Shown here one piece after another: positions 20,180 through 28,699 of a stretch of 28,699 bases of DNA. Both the position numbers and the translations under genes were made by a program. The DNA is taken from contig JAYMTA010000442.1 of assembly GCA_036897625.1 (NCBI GenBank), positions 1-28,699 of the forward strand. Direction: 5' to 3'. Positions within the stretch are counted from its first letter, which is position 1. Each line of letters begins with the position of its first letter. Under the pieces are notes generated by a model that was not told the DNA's origin, ran no database searches, and worked only from the letters and a program-made list of their open reading frames with translations. This DNA comes from Pelargonium cotyledonis. Its lineage: Eukaryota > Streptophyta > Magnoliopsida > Geraniales > Geraniaceae.

Positions 20180-21814
20180 ATGACAAAGGTTCACCCCAAA
20201 GTGATAGTTCCTCAAAATTCTTGCTATTTGAGCTCTAAACAAGAGACTTTCACAATATGGATGAAGTCTTTGGTTCTTAGTGGGAAAGGTTGCACTGTTT
20301 TTGATTCAAATGGGAAGATTGTGTATAGAGTTGATAACTACAACTACAATGGGAGCAACAATGTCCATCTCATGGACATTAGAGGCAAGGTCTTGTTCAC
20401 CATACTAAAAAAGGTAAGATATGGTGCTTTTTTGTCCATTAAGTTTCATTATTTAACCACTACAGTGAGGTTTTATATTATCGTCCTATCAATTTAACAA
20501 GTCAGGTTGGTTATCAGTGACATCACGATGAATATTTTTGGAAAAAGGTGTTTTTAGTTGTGGGTCAGATCGGTTTTTACGGACTTTGACTTGATATTAC
20601 TTGAGTTTGCTGAAAGTTTAGATTGAGTATAACTGATTGTGTTTCAGCTGGCCAGTTTAATTAGTTGTGGGTCATTTAAAATGTTTGTTCATAGGGTCAA
20701 ATTAAACTAGTTTTCAAAACTTTAGCGAGTTGTCGTTGGTTTTCACAGAATGAGAGTCTCGTGCATTGAACCCATTCTTTTAATTTAGTTTTACTATGCA
20801 TTTTACATGCATATATGGTGACTATGTGTGACTTGTGAGCTAACTTTTGTGCAGAAGTTTATGTGGTTTGGGCTATGGAAGGGCTATAGATATAGTGATG
20901 ATACAGAGATTAAGTCCAAAAAACCAGGCTTTCAAGTTCAAAAAACCTTGTGGGTTCCAATAAAAGATTCATCACTTTGTAAGGTTATTGAAGGGTTGGA
21001 CAAGAACCAGCCAAGCCATTACAAGATTGAGAGATGTCCTAGCAAGTCAACATGCAAGATTCTAAACCAGCATGGAGTTATTGTGGCTGAGGTAAATTAT
21101 CATATACCTCTAACTCCATTAATTAGTTTCAATTAGAGCTTACAATTCGGATTTTATATCGTGATTTTTGGAGTTGGGTTGATGGTTGTAGGTCCATTAA
21201 GGTTTCAAGTAGAGAGTCAGCTAAGATTTTATATGCAAAACGTGTGATTTTGTCCGACTCAAAAATTAATTTAGTCTATTTTATGTGATCTGAACTCACA
21301 AAATTTTGGTTCAAGTTTTGTGTCTTCGCAAGTTTGGTCCAAGTGGCTAATTCTAGTTTCTACTATTACTTGACAAAATGGCTCACGGGTCATCACTGAC
21401 CCGACCACTTTGGGCTTGAGTGGGCTTCACCCAAACCCAACATGTGACTCATTTTGCTTACAAAATGAGTTTGATACCATCATCCTCTTGGGGCATCGGG
21501 TTGGCAAAAAGTGGTTTGATAGGGCACACCCAATCTAATTTGACAGGTTTAGTTTTAGCATGCACTTCTGCTTGCCGTGCACAACACTTTCATTGTTTTA
21601 ACTCGAATATGTGTGAATTTGAGTCAACAACTTTACCGTTGCGCTAACGTGACTAAACATAATTTTTGTTGATGAGCAGGTTAAGAGAAAACAATCACCT
21701 TGTGGAGTTCCATTAGGGGAAGATGTGTTGACCATGGTGGTTGAGCCCTCCATTGACCTCTCCATGATAATGGGTCTTGTTGTCACTTGCAGTCTCATCA
21801 ACTCTAAGATGTGA
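20180..21814 (+). CDS. LURP-one-related (LOR, DUF567) protein, 201 aa
   Basis: Exons are 20180-20413, 20855-21091 and 21680-21814, all phase 0 (AAAAAAG|GTAAGA, tgtgcag|AAGTTT, GCTGAG|GTAAAT, gagcag|GTTAAG). The product opens MTKVHPKV. Family features in order are FTIWMKSLVLSGKGCTVFDS (about 24-43), GKIVYRVDNY, VHLMDIRGKVLFTI (about 62-75), FGLWKGY and a C-terminal GEDVLTMVVEP, ending in a hydrophobic stretch (LSMIMGLVVTCSLI). LOR proteins share a tubby-like beta-barrel fold; LURP1 itself is needed for basal defence against an oomycete in Arabidopsis, but most members have no known biochemical role. The MTKVHP start and length suggest a LOR8-like member, from memory. I chose ATG 20180 because no ATG lies upstream in frame before the TATA box. 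Intron 2 contains a hAT-like MITE. Confidence 0.92.
21134..21355. mobile_element. hAT-like MITE in LOR intron 2
   Basis: It starts TAGAGCTTACAATTCGG and ends GGCTAATTCTA, an imperfect inverted copy. Flanks are GTTTCAAT (21126-21133) and GTTTCTAC (21356-21363), 6 of 8 matching. The interior block 'gtctattttatg' is shared with the copy at 6460-6700. Confidence 0.7.
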
Positions 21815-22673
21815 AAGAAGAAGAAGAAAAAAAAAATGCCATGTAGAAGCATAGTGTGTTGTGTAAATTCTAAACACATATGGCAAAGTTTTGTTCATTT
21901 TGGCCCCCCAAGGCTGAGTTTGATGGCATTTCAATTTTGGTTATCAATGTATAATCTTTCCTTCATGTGAATATGATGATGCAATGTTTGTTTGGAGCTC
22001 ACAATTGACGTATGTTGTGCTAAAAGTTAATAATATACTGCATGATTCAGTAAAAAAAATAGATGGATAAGTTGTGTTTACACAACATGACTCAATGAGA
22101 TAAACGCGACCCGACACGTTCTGCATAATTAATTTACATATAGATTCTTAACTGTTTATTTTGTGTACAATGTGAAAAAATATGTAGCTTTCCTGTAATA
22201 GGTACATCGTTCATAAGGAGGTAATTCTTTTATTTATCTTAATAAAATAGGTCCCTGCCCCCCAAAAAAATGACAAAAATACAAACAACATTTTTCAAAT
22301 GAAAAACAATGACATATTACTGCTATACAAACATTGATCGTTGGTAAAGATGTCCATTAGACAACAAATGTGTGTATCAATGAATGAAAAAGTCGTTTTA
22401 ACTTAATTTGAAGTCTCGTGTTTAAGATTCTAAGAACGTAGTTGCGTGAAAACTTGTTCGGAATTTTGTCGCGGCCCTACAACCGAATTCGGGTTAAATC
22501 GGAAATAGAACAAAAACGCAGTCGTTTTATGGTTAAATCCCAAACGTTGCATAAGATAAAACTCGATTTCAGCTTGCGTCATTTCCCTCTTTAACTCCTC
22601 CGCACCGGAACCGGACATTTTCTCGAGAAACACCAAAATTTTCCCGAGAAAGTGACTGAAAGAGCTCATCTTA
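21815..22673. other. Interval between LOR and eIF2B-alpha genes
   Basis: It holds the LOR 3' untranslated region and the eIF2B-alpha promoter and leader. No clear TATA box is seen upstream of the latter. 'acgcagtcgtttt' near 22517 and 'ccaaaacgacgccg' just inside the gene are related short motifs. No independent gene is supported. Confidence 0.55.
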
Positions 22674-25600
22674 ATGTGGTGGAGATCAGCTTCGTTCATC
22701 CTGGACAAGCAGGACAACGACCAAAACGACGCCGCATTCACCGCCGCCGCCGCCGCAGCAGCTGCGAACCCCGACAGCCTCTCCCTCTCTTCTCCACCTC
22801 CGTACTCGTCCATGGCGGACACAACCCAAAACCCTAACCCTAAGATCTCCGCCTACTACCAGACGCGCGCCGCGCACCATGGCGTAGTCACCAGTGACTG
22901 GCTCCCGCCGGGCCCGGCCCCCCGCGGGCGCGGCCCCCCCGGCACCAGCCTCCCGCCGGAGGATGAAGCTAGGTATACTGAATCCAGAAAGAGCTTTAGC
23001 GTCATCGATCAGTTCAATAGCTGGCGGAAGCAGCCGGACCTTGCGGAGGCCGTGGCGGCGATTCGTGCTTTGGCGGCGGTGATTAGGAACAGTGAGGCCA
23101 CCACTATGATGGAGCTCGAAATTGAGCTCAAGAAAGCTTCCGATTCACTCAAAGTAAGTGTAGAGTTTTCTGTTCGTTTCATTGGAAAATAGCATTTTCT
23201 GAATTCAGCTCTAATTTGATCAGGATTGGGGAAACATTTGCTTCTTATATAATTAAAAGTGAGGAATCCTCTGTTTTTTTCCATGGAAAATAGCATTTTG
23301 GATATTGAATTGAACTCTAATTTGATCAGAATTGGGGAAAAGTTTACTTCTTGTATAGTTATGTGCCTATATATATGTATATATTACTGGTTATATAGGT
23401 TTTGTATTGTAGCTGAGCTAGCTTGAATACAACTATTTGAATTTGGTTGAGCTTGTGCTCATATGTATCGTAGTAACTGTGCATTGGATTGAAAGCACTT
23501 ACATTTTCAATTCAGCTTGAAGATTTAAGGTGATTACTATGAATTTATAGTTGGTTCTATTTATTAATGGACTTTGTATCAACTTTGTTAATGATGAGAA
23601 GATTAACATACTTACTTTCTCGCTATAGTACACTTCGGCAAATGCGTAGGAAAAACCATGCGAATTGGTAAATCAGGTTATGAGTTTATTTCTTGTTTTG
23701 GGCCGATGTGAGATTGCAAAGCTGTAAATTGTGGTAGTAGAAATGAGAATGTTGAGGTCAATGTGTGGTAACACTAGGAATGAGACTATTACAGAAAAAG
23801 TTGGGGTAGCGTCAATTGAAGATAAGGCGTGAGAAAATCATTTTAGATGATTTGGTCATGTGTAGGTAGAGAGACTAGTGATCTTGCGAGAGAAATTAGA
23901 AGGGCTAGGGGTTAGACCTAAGTTATTATGTAAAAGAGGCAGTAAGGAAAGACATGATAGCACTTGGCTAGTTGGCTTAACTAAGGAGATATCATTAGAT
24001 AGGATAGAGTGGAGGAAGAGAATACGAGCAGTGCTAATGGATTCATGTATTTGACCTTGACATTGTTCGGGAAATGAAGTTGTTGTTGTTGTTGTTTGTT
24101 GGGCCGATGGGAACTCCCTGCTAGCTAGAAAACCAAGTTTTATAGGGCCCCTCCTTCTATCTTGTTCCACTGTCCTCCTGTCAGAAAGATCTCGAGCCCT
24201 CAATCAACGTTAGAGTAGAGGTGGATGGATTAATGTAGATAGCCTAGCAGACCTAAATAAGTGTGCATGATAGGAGTTTATTTTCCTGGTTAAACTATAG
24301 TGGGAAAATGGGTTTTACGAATGATTTGTTAAAACTCTTTTCTGGTTTCATTTTTGCCATTTGTGATGGGATTTTCACCAGCACCGACTTGGTGTATAGG
24401 AACTCAATTTCTGTGGTATTAACTGCACGTGGAGGATAGTTTCAACTAATGTTACGCTGTTGGATGTTGTGAGGAATTAATACAGTTTTTAATCTAAATG
24501 TTATGGCTCCCTTAATTTTAAAGTTAAGGGAGGGGTTGCTCTGTGAATTTGGTATGCTCGGTGAAGAAGGTTAGTTATATTGCTCTGTGTACACTCATTG
24601 AATTAAATGACTAGATGAAATCTCAGCTTCGGGTGCAAATAAGTAAAGCTATTTGATATCTGAGGAATAGGAGTTTATTTGCAGAGGAAGTGAGTTCAGT
24701 TGTTAGTATGTGTGATTTGTTAGATGGGAAATACTGTTATATCTTTTATCTGTTAACAAATAACGAAGACATAAATGAATTTGGTCATAAGCTCAACGCT
24801 TAATACATTCTTAATTAATTTGTGATCAATATTCATATTGAGGATTCCAAATAATTTTGCTGAAGGACTTATGTAGCCGACCTCAACATGGTATAAAACA
24901 AGGCTTTGATGATGTTTTTGTCTTTGAATAGCATCACTTCTTTGTATAAGTTGTCGAAACGTTAAAGCATAATATAGAAATTTAAGTTTCAGATTCTTGT
25001 ACTATTCAAGTCAAATGATTAATCCTATATCTGCATGTTAGTCATGGGATACAACCTCCATCTCCTTGACAGCCGGCTGTGATTTGTTCATGCGTTATGT
25101 CACTAGAACTTCGGCATTAGAGTATGAGGACTTCAATTCTGCCAAGTCTCGCTTGATTGAACGGGCAGAGAAGTTTGGGGAGATCTCTTGTAAGGTATGT
25201 ATTGTAACCTAATTATGGCTCTACAAAGCAATTACTCTGTTACAATGTTATCTTGGAATCAGTCCAATTAATACTGCAAGTAACTTTCTCATATTCCAGG
25301 CACGAAGGATCATCGCCATGCTCAGTCAAGATTTTATATTTGATGGTTGTACTATTTTGGTGCACGGGTTCTCCAGAGTTGTTTGGGAAGTTCTGAAGAC
25401 AGCAGCTCAGAATAAGAAACTCTTTCGTGTTTTCTGCACAGGTTTAGTTTCAAAACCCAACCACATGCTTAACTATGCTTGAATTGTGGTAATATGAATC
25501 ATGTGTTATCTAATCAGAACTTTCACTATTTAGTATTCCCTCCGTCCCAATTTGAGTCTTTGTTTCTATATTAAGAAAAATTAAGGAGAAGTTAGTGTGG

Positions 25601-26848
25601 TATATTTACTCTTCTGTCTCATGATCATGTTATAAAGATACTAACTAACTTGTTATAAGGATACTATTGACAATTCATGTTTAGTTAACTTACTAGAAAA
25701 GAAAAGAGTACACTCATTTTGGGACAAAAATTCAAGAGAAACGGGACGCTCATTTTGGGACGGATGAAGTTTTTAACATATTAGGTTGTGGAGGCCATCA
25801 CCTGACAGCTATTTACAATTGCTAGTTGGAAATCACTTTAGCTAAAAAGTATCAACATATTATTCACACCATCATTAGTTTCTGTTGACAAAATGCATCT
25901 GGCAGATATATCTTTTCTTTTCTTTTATTGGTGCCGACCGATTAAGCCGCCCTCATATAATAGTAGCTTATATCACTCCTCACAGCATATATATAGGTAG
26001 CTTTTGGATTGGAATTGTTGTTCAGGAATGGGATTCAAGAATCGGAATTGGAATGGGAATGTGATTCTCATTGTTCATGTTTCGATAAAGACTTTTTGGT
26101 CATGAAAATGACTATGGAAGGAGAATCTCATTCCCATTTCCATGCCAATTTTTTTTCATCCAAGCGCTACCGTAGTGTATTCATAATTTACTTTGGAAGC
26201 TAATTGCTGCTTGCAGTTCCCAGACAATTGGTGCATCTTTCACAATTAATCTAACGATGTTGGGAAATTTTATTGGGTGTGTAACATTTTTTATTACTCT
26301 AAAATGCAGAGGGAAGGCCTGACAGAACAGGATTACGACTGTCCAATGAATTGGCCAAGCTCGATGTTCCTGTGAAGCTTCTAATCGACTCTGCAGTGGC
26401 ATATAGCATGGATGAAGTTGACATGGTATTTGTAGGGGCCGATGGAGTGGTGGAAAGCGGAGGTATAATTAACATGATGGGAACATACCAGATTGCACTT
26501 GTGGCACACAGCATGAATAAACCCGTTTACGTGGCTGCTGAGAGCTACAAGGTACGCACTTTTACCATCATTATATCGTGTTATTTATACTTGTTAGTAG
26601 AGTTCAAACCCTTACATAGGACGATTTGTTTTGCATTACAGTTTGCACGACTTTATCCATTGGATCAGAAAGACTTGGCTCCCGCCTTGCGTCCCATTGA
26701 CTTTGGGGTGCCCATCCCGTCCAAAGTTGAGGTCGAGAGATCTGCTCGGGACTACACTCCCCCGCAGTATCTGACTCTACTGTTTACCGATCTAGGCGTT
26801 CTCACTCCATCTGTGGTCAGTGACGAACTCATTCAGTTATACTTGTAG
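22674..26848 (+). CDS. eIF2Balpha: Translation initiation factor eIF2B subunit alpha, 407 aa
   Basis: This is a regulatory subunit of the exchange factor that recycles eIF2-GDP in the cytosol. Exons are 22674-23153, 25042-25194, 25300-25441, 26310-26551 and 26642-26848; all are GT-AG and phases agree (the exon 3/4 join splits a Glu codon). Residues 111-407 are strongly family-like: FNSWRKQPDLAEAVAAIRAL, then SWDTTSISLTAGCDLFMRYV, VHGFSRVVWEVLKTAA, FCTEGRPDRTG, VDMVFVGADGVVESGGIINM and DYTPPQYLTLLFTDLG. The C-terminus DELIQLYL ends as in other plant alpha subunits. I chose ATG 22674 because MWWRSASFILDKQ resembles the plant orthologue start as I recall it; the next Met (residue 47, MADTTQNPNP) is an alternative. 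Oddities are an eight-Ala run (24-31) and a Pro/Gly/Arg insert (77-95). Intron 1 (1888 nt) carries a LINE remnant, and intron 3 carries two MITEs. Confidence 0.96.
23698..24109 (+). mobile_element. 5'-truncated RTE-like LINE remnant in eIF2B-alpha intron 1
   Basis: The plus strand translates, with several stops, into the end of a non-LTR polyprotein: EMRMLRSMCGN, GVASIEDKA, FR(stop)FGHV and DRIEWRKRIRA. These match the usual C-terminal order of plant LINE reverse-transcriptase ORFs. It ends in (GTT)n at 24079-24096, a short microsatellite tail typical of RTE-type elements. A perfect 11-base duplication, TTGGGCCGATG, flanks it at 23698-23708 and 24099-24109. Confidence 0.82.
25536..25769. mobile_element. 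Stowaway-like MITE in eIF2B-alpha intron 3
   Basis: The left end is TA|TTCCCTCCGTCCCAA and the right end is TTTTGGGACGGATGAAG, its inverted copy. The CTCCCTCCGTCCCA-type terminus with a TA target is the Stowaway (Tc1/mariner) hallmark. It is about 234 bp and AT-rich inside. Confidence 0.82.
25996..26171 (+). mobile_element. Tourist/Harbinger-like MITE copy 4 (eIF2B-alpha intron 3)
   Basis: It begins GGTAGCTTTTGGATT and ends AAGCGCTACC. The interior 'caggaatgggattcaagaat' and 'agactttttggtcatgaaaa' blocks closely match copy 3 at 10296-10462 in the same orientation. Flanks are ATA and GTA, so the 3-bp duplication is imperfect. Confidence 0.82.
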
Positions 26849-27505
26849 TCCTCTAAGATGTACTCACCAATAGGCATACTTTCCTTAATATCAAGATAGA
26901 ACGATTTCTTGAATAATCAATTTGTGAGCGTATGACTCTTCGATATAATGTTGTGAGGTGAATTTTGTTGTCTAACCATGATCCTTCATTAAGTTTCAAA
27001 TTTGTAAGTTTTGTTTGTTCTTTTTCGGTTTTAGCTGCTGTTCAATTTTGCCGTGGATTGTTGATGGTAGAATTAGGGCGGGCAATCCATGATCCCTGTG
27101 TTGCATGGGCCAATACGAACACATTAGGTTTATGAATTTGTAGCACGACACGCATAAACAATAAGACTAGCTAGTTTTGGGGTCTAAGTATGCGTGTTGG
27201 TCGTATCGTGTCCTATCACACATACACAACAGACTAGCTAGGGTTATTTTAGGTTAGTTTACCATTATAACCCCGAGTATGCGTGTTGGACGTATCATGT
27301 TTGTTAACGAGTTGGGTACTCCGGCATGAACACGAGTTGGACAGTATACGTGTGCACTTAAATCAAAACCTTAAACTTAGCAATGATAATGTAGTATAAT
27401 CTACTACAATCGTGTAGTTTTCAACTAATCGATTCCGGTTTCGTAAACTTAACAGAGAAAGCTGTTATTCAACTAAGATATAGCAACTGATCCACAGACA
27501 CTTCT
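26849..27505. other. Interval between eIF2B-alpha and LEA_3 genes (convergent)
   Basis: It holds the 3' ends of both genes. A terminus-like TTAGGGCGGGCAATCC at 27073 suggests a truncated hAT-family copy. Within it 'gtatgcgtgttggtcgtatc' (near 27188) and 'gtatgcgtgttggacgtatc' (near 27278) recur about 90 bases apart. No gene is seen. Confidence 0.5.
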
Positions 27506-28089
27506 TCATAGGTTTTGCTTCTTGGAGAGCACCTTCTCTCTGAGCTCTGCAACTTTAGTCTCCCCAAAGTGAGTCTCCGGAACCCAGTTTCCGGTTGCCG
27601 GATCCTTCATCCAGGTGGACCAATATACATTCTTTTCCTTCTCTGCCTCCCCGAGCTTCGGCTTTGAAGAGCCGCACTCCGGCACTGCTTGCCTTGTGAA
27701 ATTCTTCATTCCCGGTAACCTAAAGGGAGAGTAGTTTCGACTGCTTGGAAACCAAGAAACAACAATATGAATAAGAATATGTATTTATGTATACAAGTGT
27801 GTATTTGTGTAAAAAGAACATCCGAGACTCAACCAAGTCAACGAAGAGATGACACCACACGAACACGAACACTCGTACCCAACATTCATACCCGCTTCAG
27901 TAAATCCGTTGCGCCCACCTAAGAGATTTTGTTCCGGTAGAGTCTCAAACAATAACTTTTTGGCTGAAACTCCTTGTTCATATATATTTGTGTGTATGTA
28001 TATATGTATAGAATAGTGATATGAAAATTTTGAACCAACCTGATTACATAGAGAACCCTTTTGATTTTATCAACCTTTGACAATGCCAT
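27506..28089 (-). CDS. Small LEA_3-type (SAG21-like) protein, 87 aa
   Basis: Minus-strand exons are 28089-28040 and 27719-27506, joined ATCAG|GTTGGT to ctttag|GTTACC in phase 2. The N-terminus MALSKVDKIKRVLYVIR is basic with a hydrophobic patch and no acidic cluster, compatible with mitochondrial targeting, as for SAG21. The C-terminal half carries the family-type block W53-M-K-D-P-A-T-G-N-W-V-P-E-T (53-66) and AELREK (74-79), matching the WxPDPxTGxYxPE...AELR pattern of the LEA_3 family (PF03242). Such proteins are small, hydrophilic, and induced by drought, ABA, oxidative stress or senescence; molecular function is unclear. The ATG within exon 2 (27709) could start a shorter product, but the spliced form gives a better N-terminus. 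The family call rests on the short motif. Confidence 0.8.
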
Positions 28090-28155
28090 GAAGAAGAACA
28101 CAAAGATTTGTGAAGAGATTGAGATGTTTTTTTTTTAGGTTTATGAGAAGTAGGG

Positions 28156-28164
28156 TTTTTATAG
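28156..28164 (-). promoter_or_regulatory. TATA box of the LEA_3-type gene
   Basis: Reverse complement CTATAAAAA lies about 70 bases upstream of the ATG at 28089. A longer TATATATATA run at 28205-28216 is an alternative further up. No ABRE-type ACGTG core is seen in the near upstream region. Confidence 0.55.
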
Positions 28165-28219
28165 GCAAACACAAAAACTAGTTTGTGTTTTTATGGGTTG
28201 GTCCATATATATATAAAGA

Positions 28220-28699
28220 TTATGAAGATTCTTTTTGTGAGGGAGTTCTTGTTTTAAGTAACTTTGGTATTTGACTTTGTATACAATTAGAACTCTTTAC
28301 TTACCTGAAACTAGGAAAAAGAAAGGGAAAGAAAACAATTCTAATATTTGGAAAGAAAAAATATTGTTTAAAAAGGTGTTTAAGGATGTATTTTGTTCTT
28401 TAATTCTTTTATTTTGGAGGTTATATATATATATACTTTGTTAAAATAAATCAAATTTAGTTGATTCATTTACTTTATAGCAATCTCATTTACTTGTCAT
28501 ATCTACTTTTATAAAGGTTTTTTTCTCTAACAAATTGGTTTAAACTTTATATAAAAAATAAAATGTATAAACTATATCATCAAAGAACAATTTTTGATAA
28601 TAAAAACTTAAGCAAGTGGACTTCCCGCCTTCTGCGTGTCCGTGACCTACACGGCTAGGGTTTCAATTTTTCGTGATTTCTATGGTTTAGGCAGGTGTT
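28220..28699. other. AT-rich upstream DNA and window edge
   Basis: No gene is seen to about 28610. From 28620 the composition becomes richer in GC and contains a telo-box-like 'tagggttt' (28657-28664), which is common in leaders or promoters of housekeeping plant genes. A further gene may start beyond the window; nothing coding can be assigned. Confidence 0.35.

Noticed and set aside
22430..22822. Minus-strand frame of 130 codons, including MSGSGAEELKREMTQAEIEF
   Set aside because: It is antisense to the eIF2B-alpha leader and first exon. Part of its length comes from the GC-rich, stop-poor region. No splice context, promoter or family match is visible, though a divergent transcript cannot be excluded.
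26009..26203. Plus-strand frame of 64 codons in eIF2B-alpha intron 3
   Set aside because: It lies almost wholly inside Tourist-like MITE copy 4; the apparent protein is a translation of the MITE.
1..28699. A novel defence, CRISPR-like or gene-cluster system
   Set aside because: The five genes are unrelated plant genes and do not form a cluster. No regularly spaced direct repeats or biosynthetic neighbourhood were found. The unusual content is transposon-derived.

Overview
The window looks like nuclear DNA of a eudicot plant. It has AT-rich intergenic DNA, GT-AG introns, plant-type gene families and many small non-autonomous transposons in the introns. The species cannot be named from sequence alone. 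Five protein-coding genes can be assembled exon by exon, and in all five the splice phases and reading frames close without a frameshift or internal stop.

Layout from left to right. Positions 1-1440 are intergenic, with a GC-rich block near 1-300 that may be a retrotransposon remnant. At 1642-2945 (+) is a three-exon gene for a 144-residue, probably plastid-targeted protein of unknown function. It converges on a large FAB1-type gene at 12223-3831 (-): 11 coding exons, 1778 residues, with an N-terminal FYVE finger, a central Cpn60/TCP1-like region and a C-terminal lipid-kinase domain. This is the phosphatidylinositol-3-phosphate 5-kinase that makes PtdIns(3,5)P2 on endosomes and vacuoles. Its leader runs to about 13245, has two overlapping upstream ORFs and probably holds a leader intron. 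Positions 13300-20100 form a gene-free, transposon-rich interval. It contains diverged hAT-like copies, a degenerate tandem repeat, a 709-bp foldback element with a nested near-perfect hairpin, and a 5'-truncated LINE with target-site duplications. At 20180-21814 (+) is a LURP-one-related (LOR) gene of 201 residues. At 22674-26848 (+) is the alpha subunit of the guanine-nucleotide exchange factor eIF2B (407 residues). At 28089-27506 (-) is a small LEA_3-type stress protein (87 residues).

The genes do not form a pathway; this is an ordinary stretch of plant chromosome. The most notable structure is the mobile-element record. One Harbinger/Tourist-like MITE family (TIR GGTAGCGTTTG) appears four times, three times in FAB1 introns and once in an eIF2B-alpha intron. 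One hAT-like MITE family (TIR TAGAGCTGGCAA, with 8-bp duplications seen twice) recurs in introns and intergenic DNA. Two different LINE fragments each keep recognisable target-site duplications. I found no tRNA, rRNA or CRISPR array. The items most worth following are the nested hairpin at 15814-15915, the overlapping uORFs of FAB1 and the unidentified small plastid protein.
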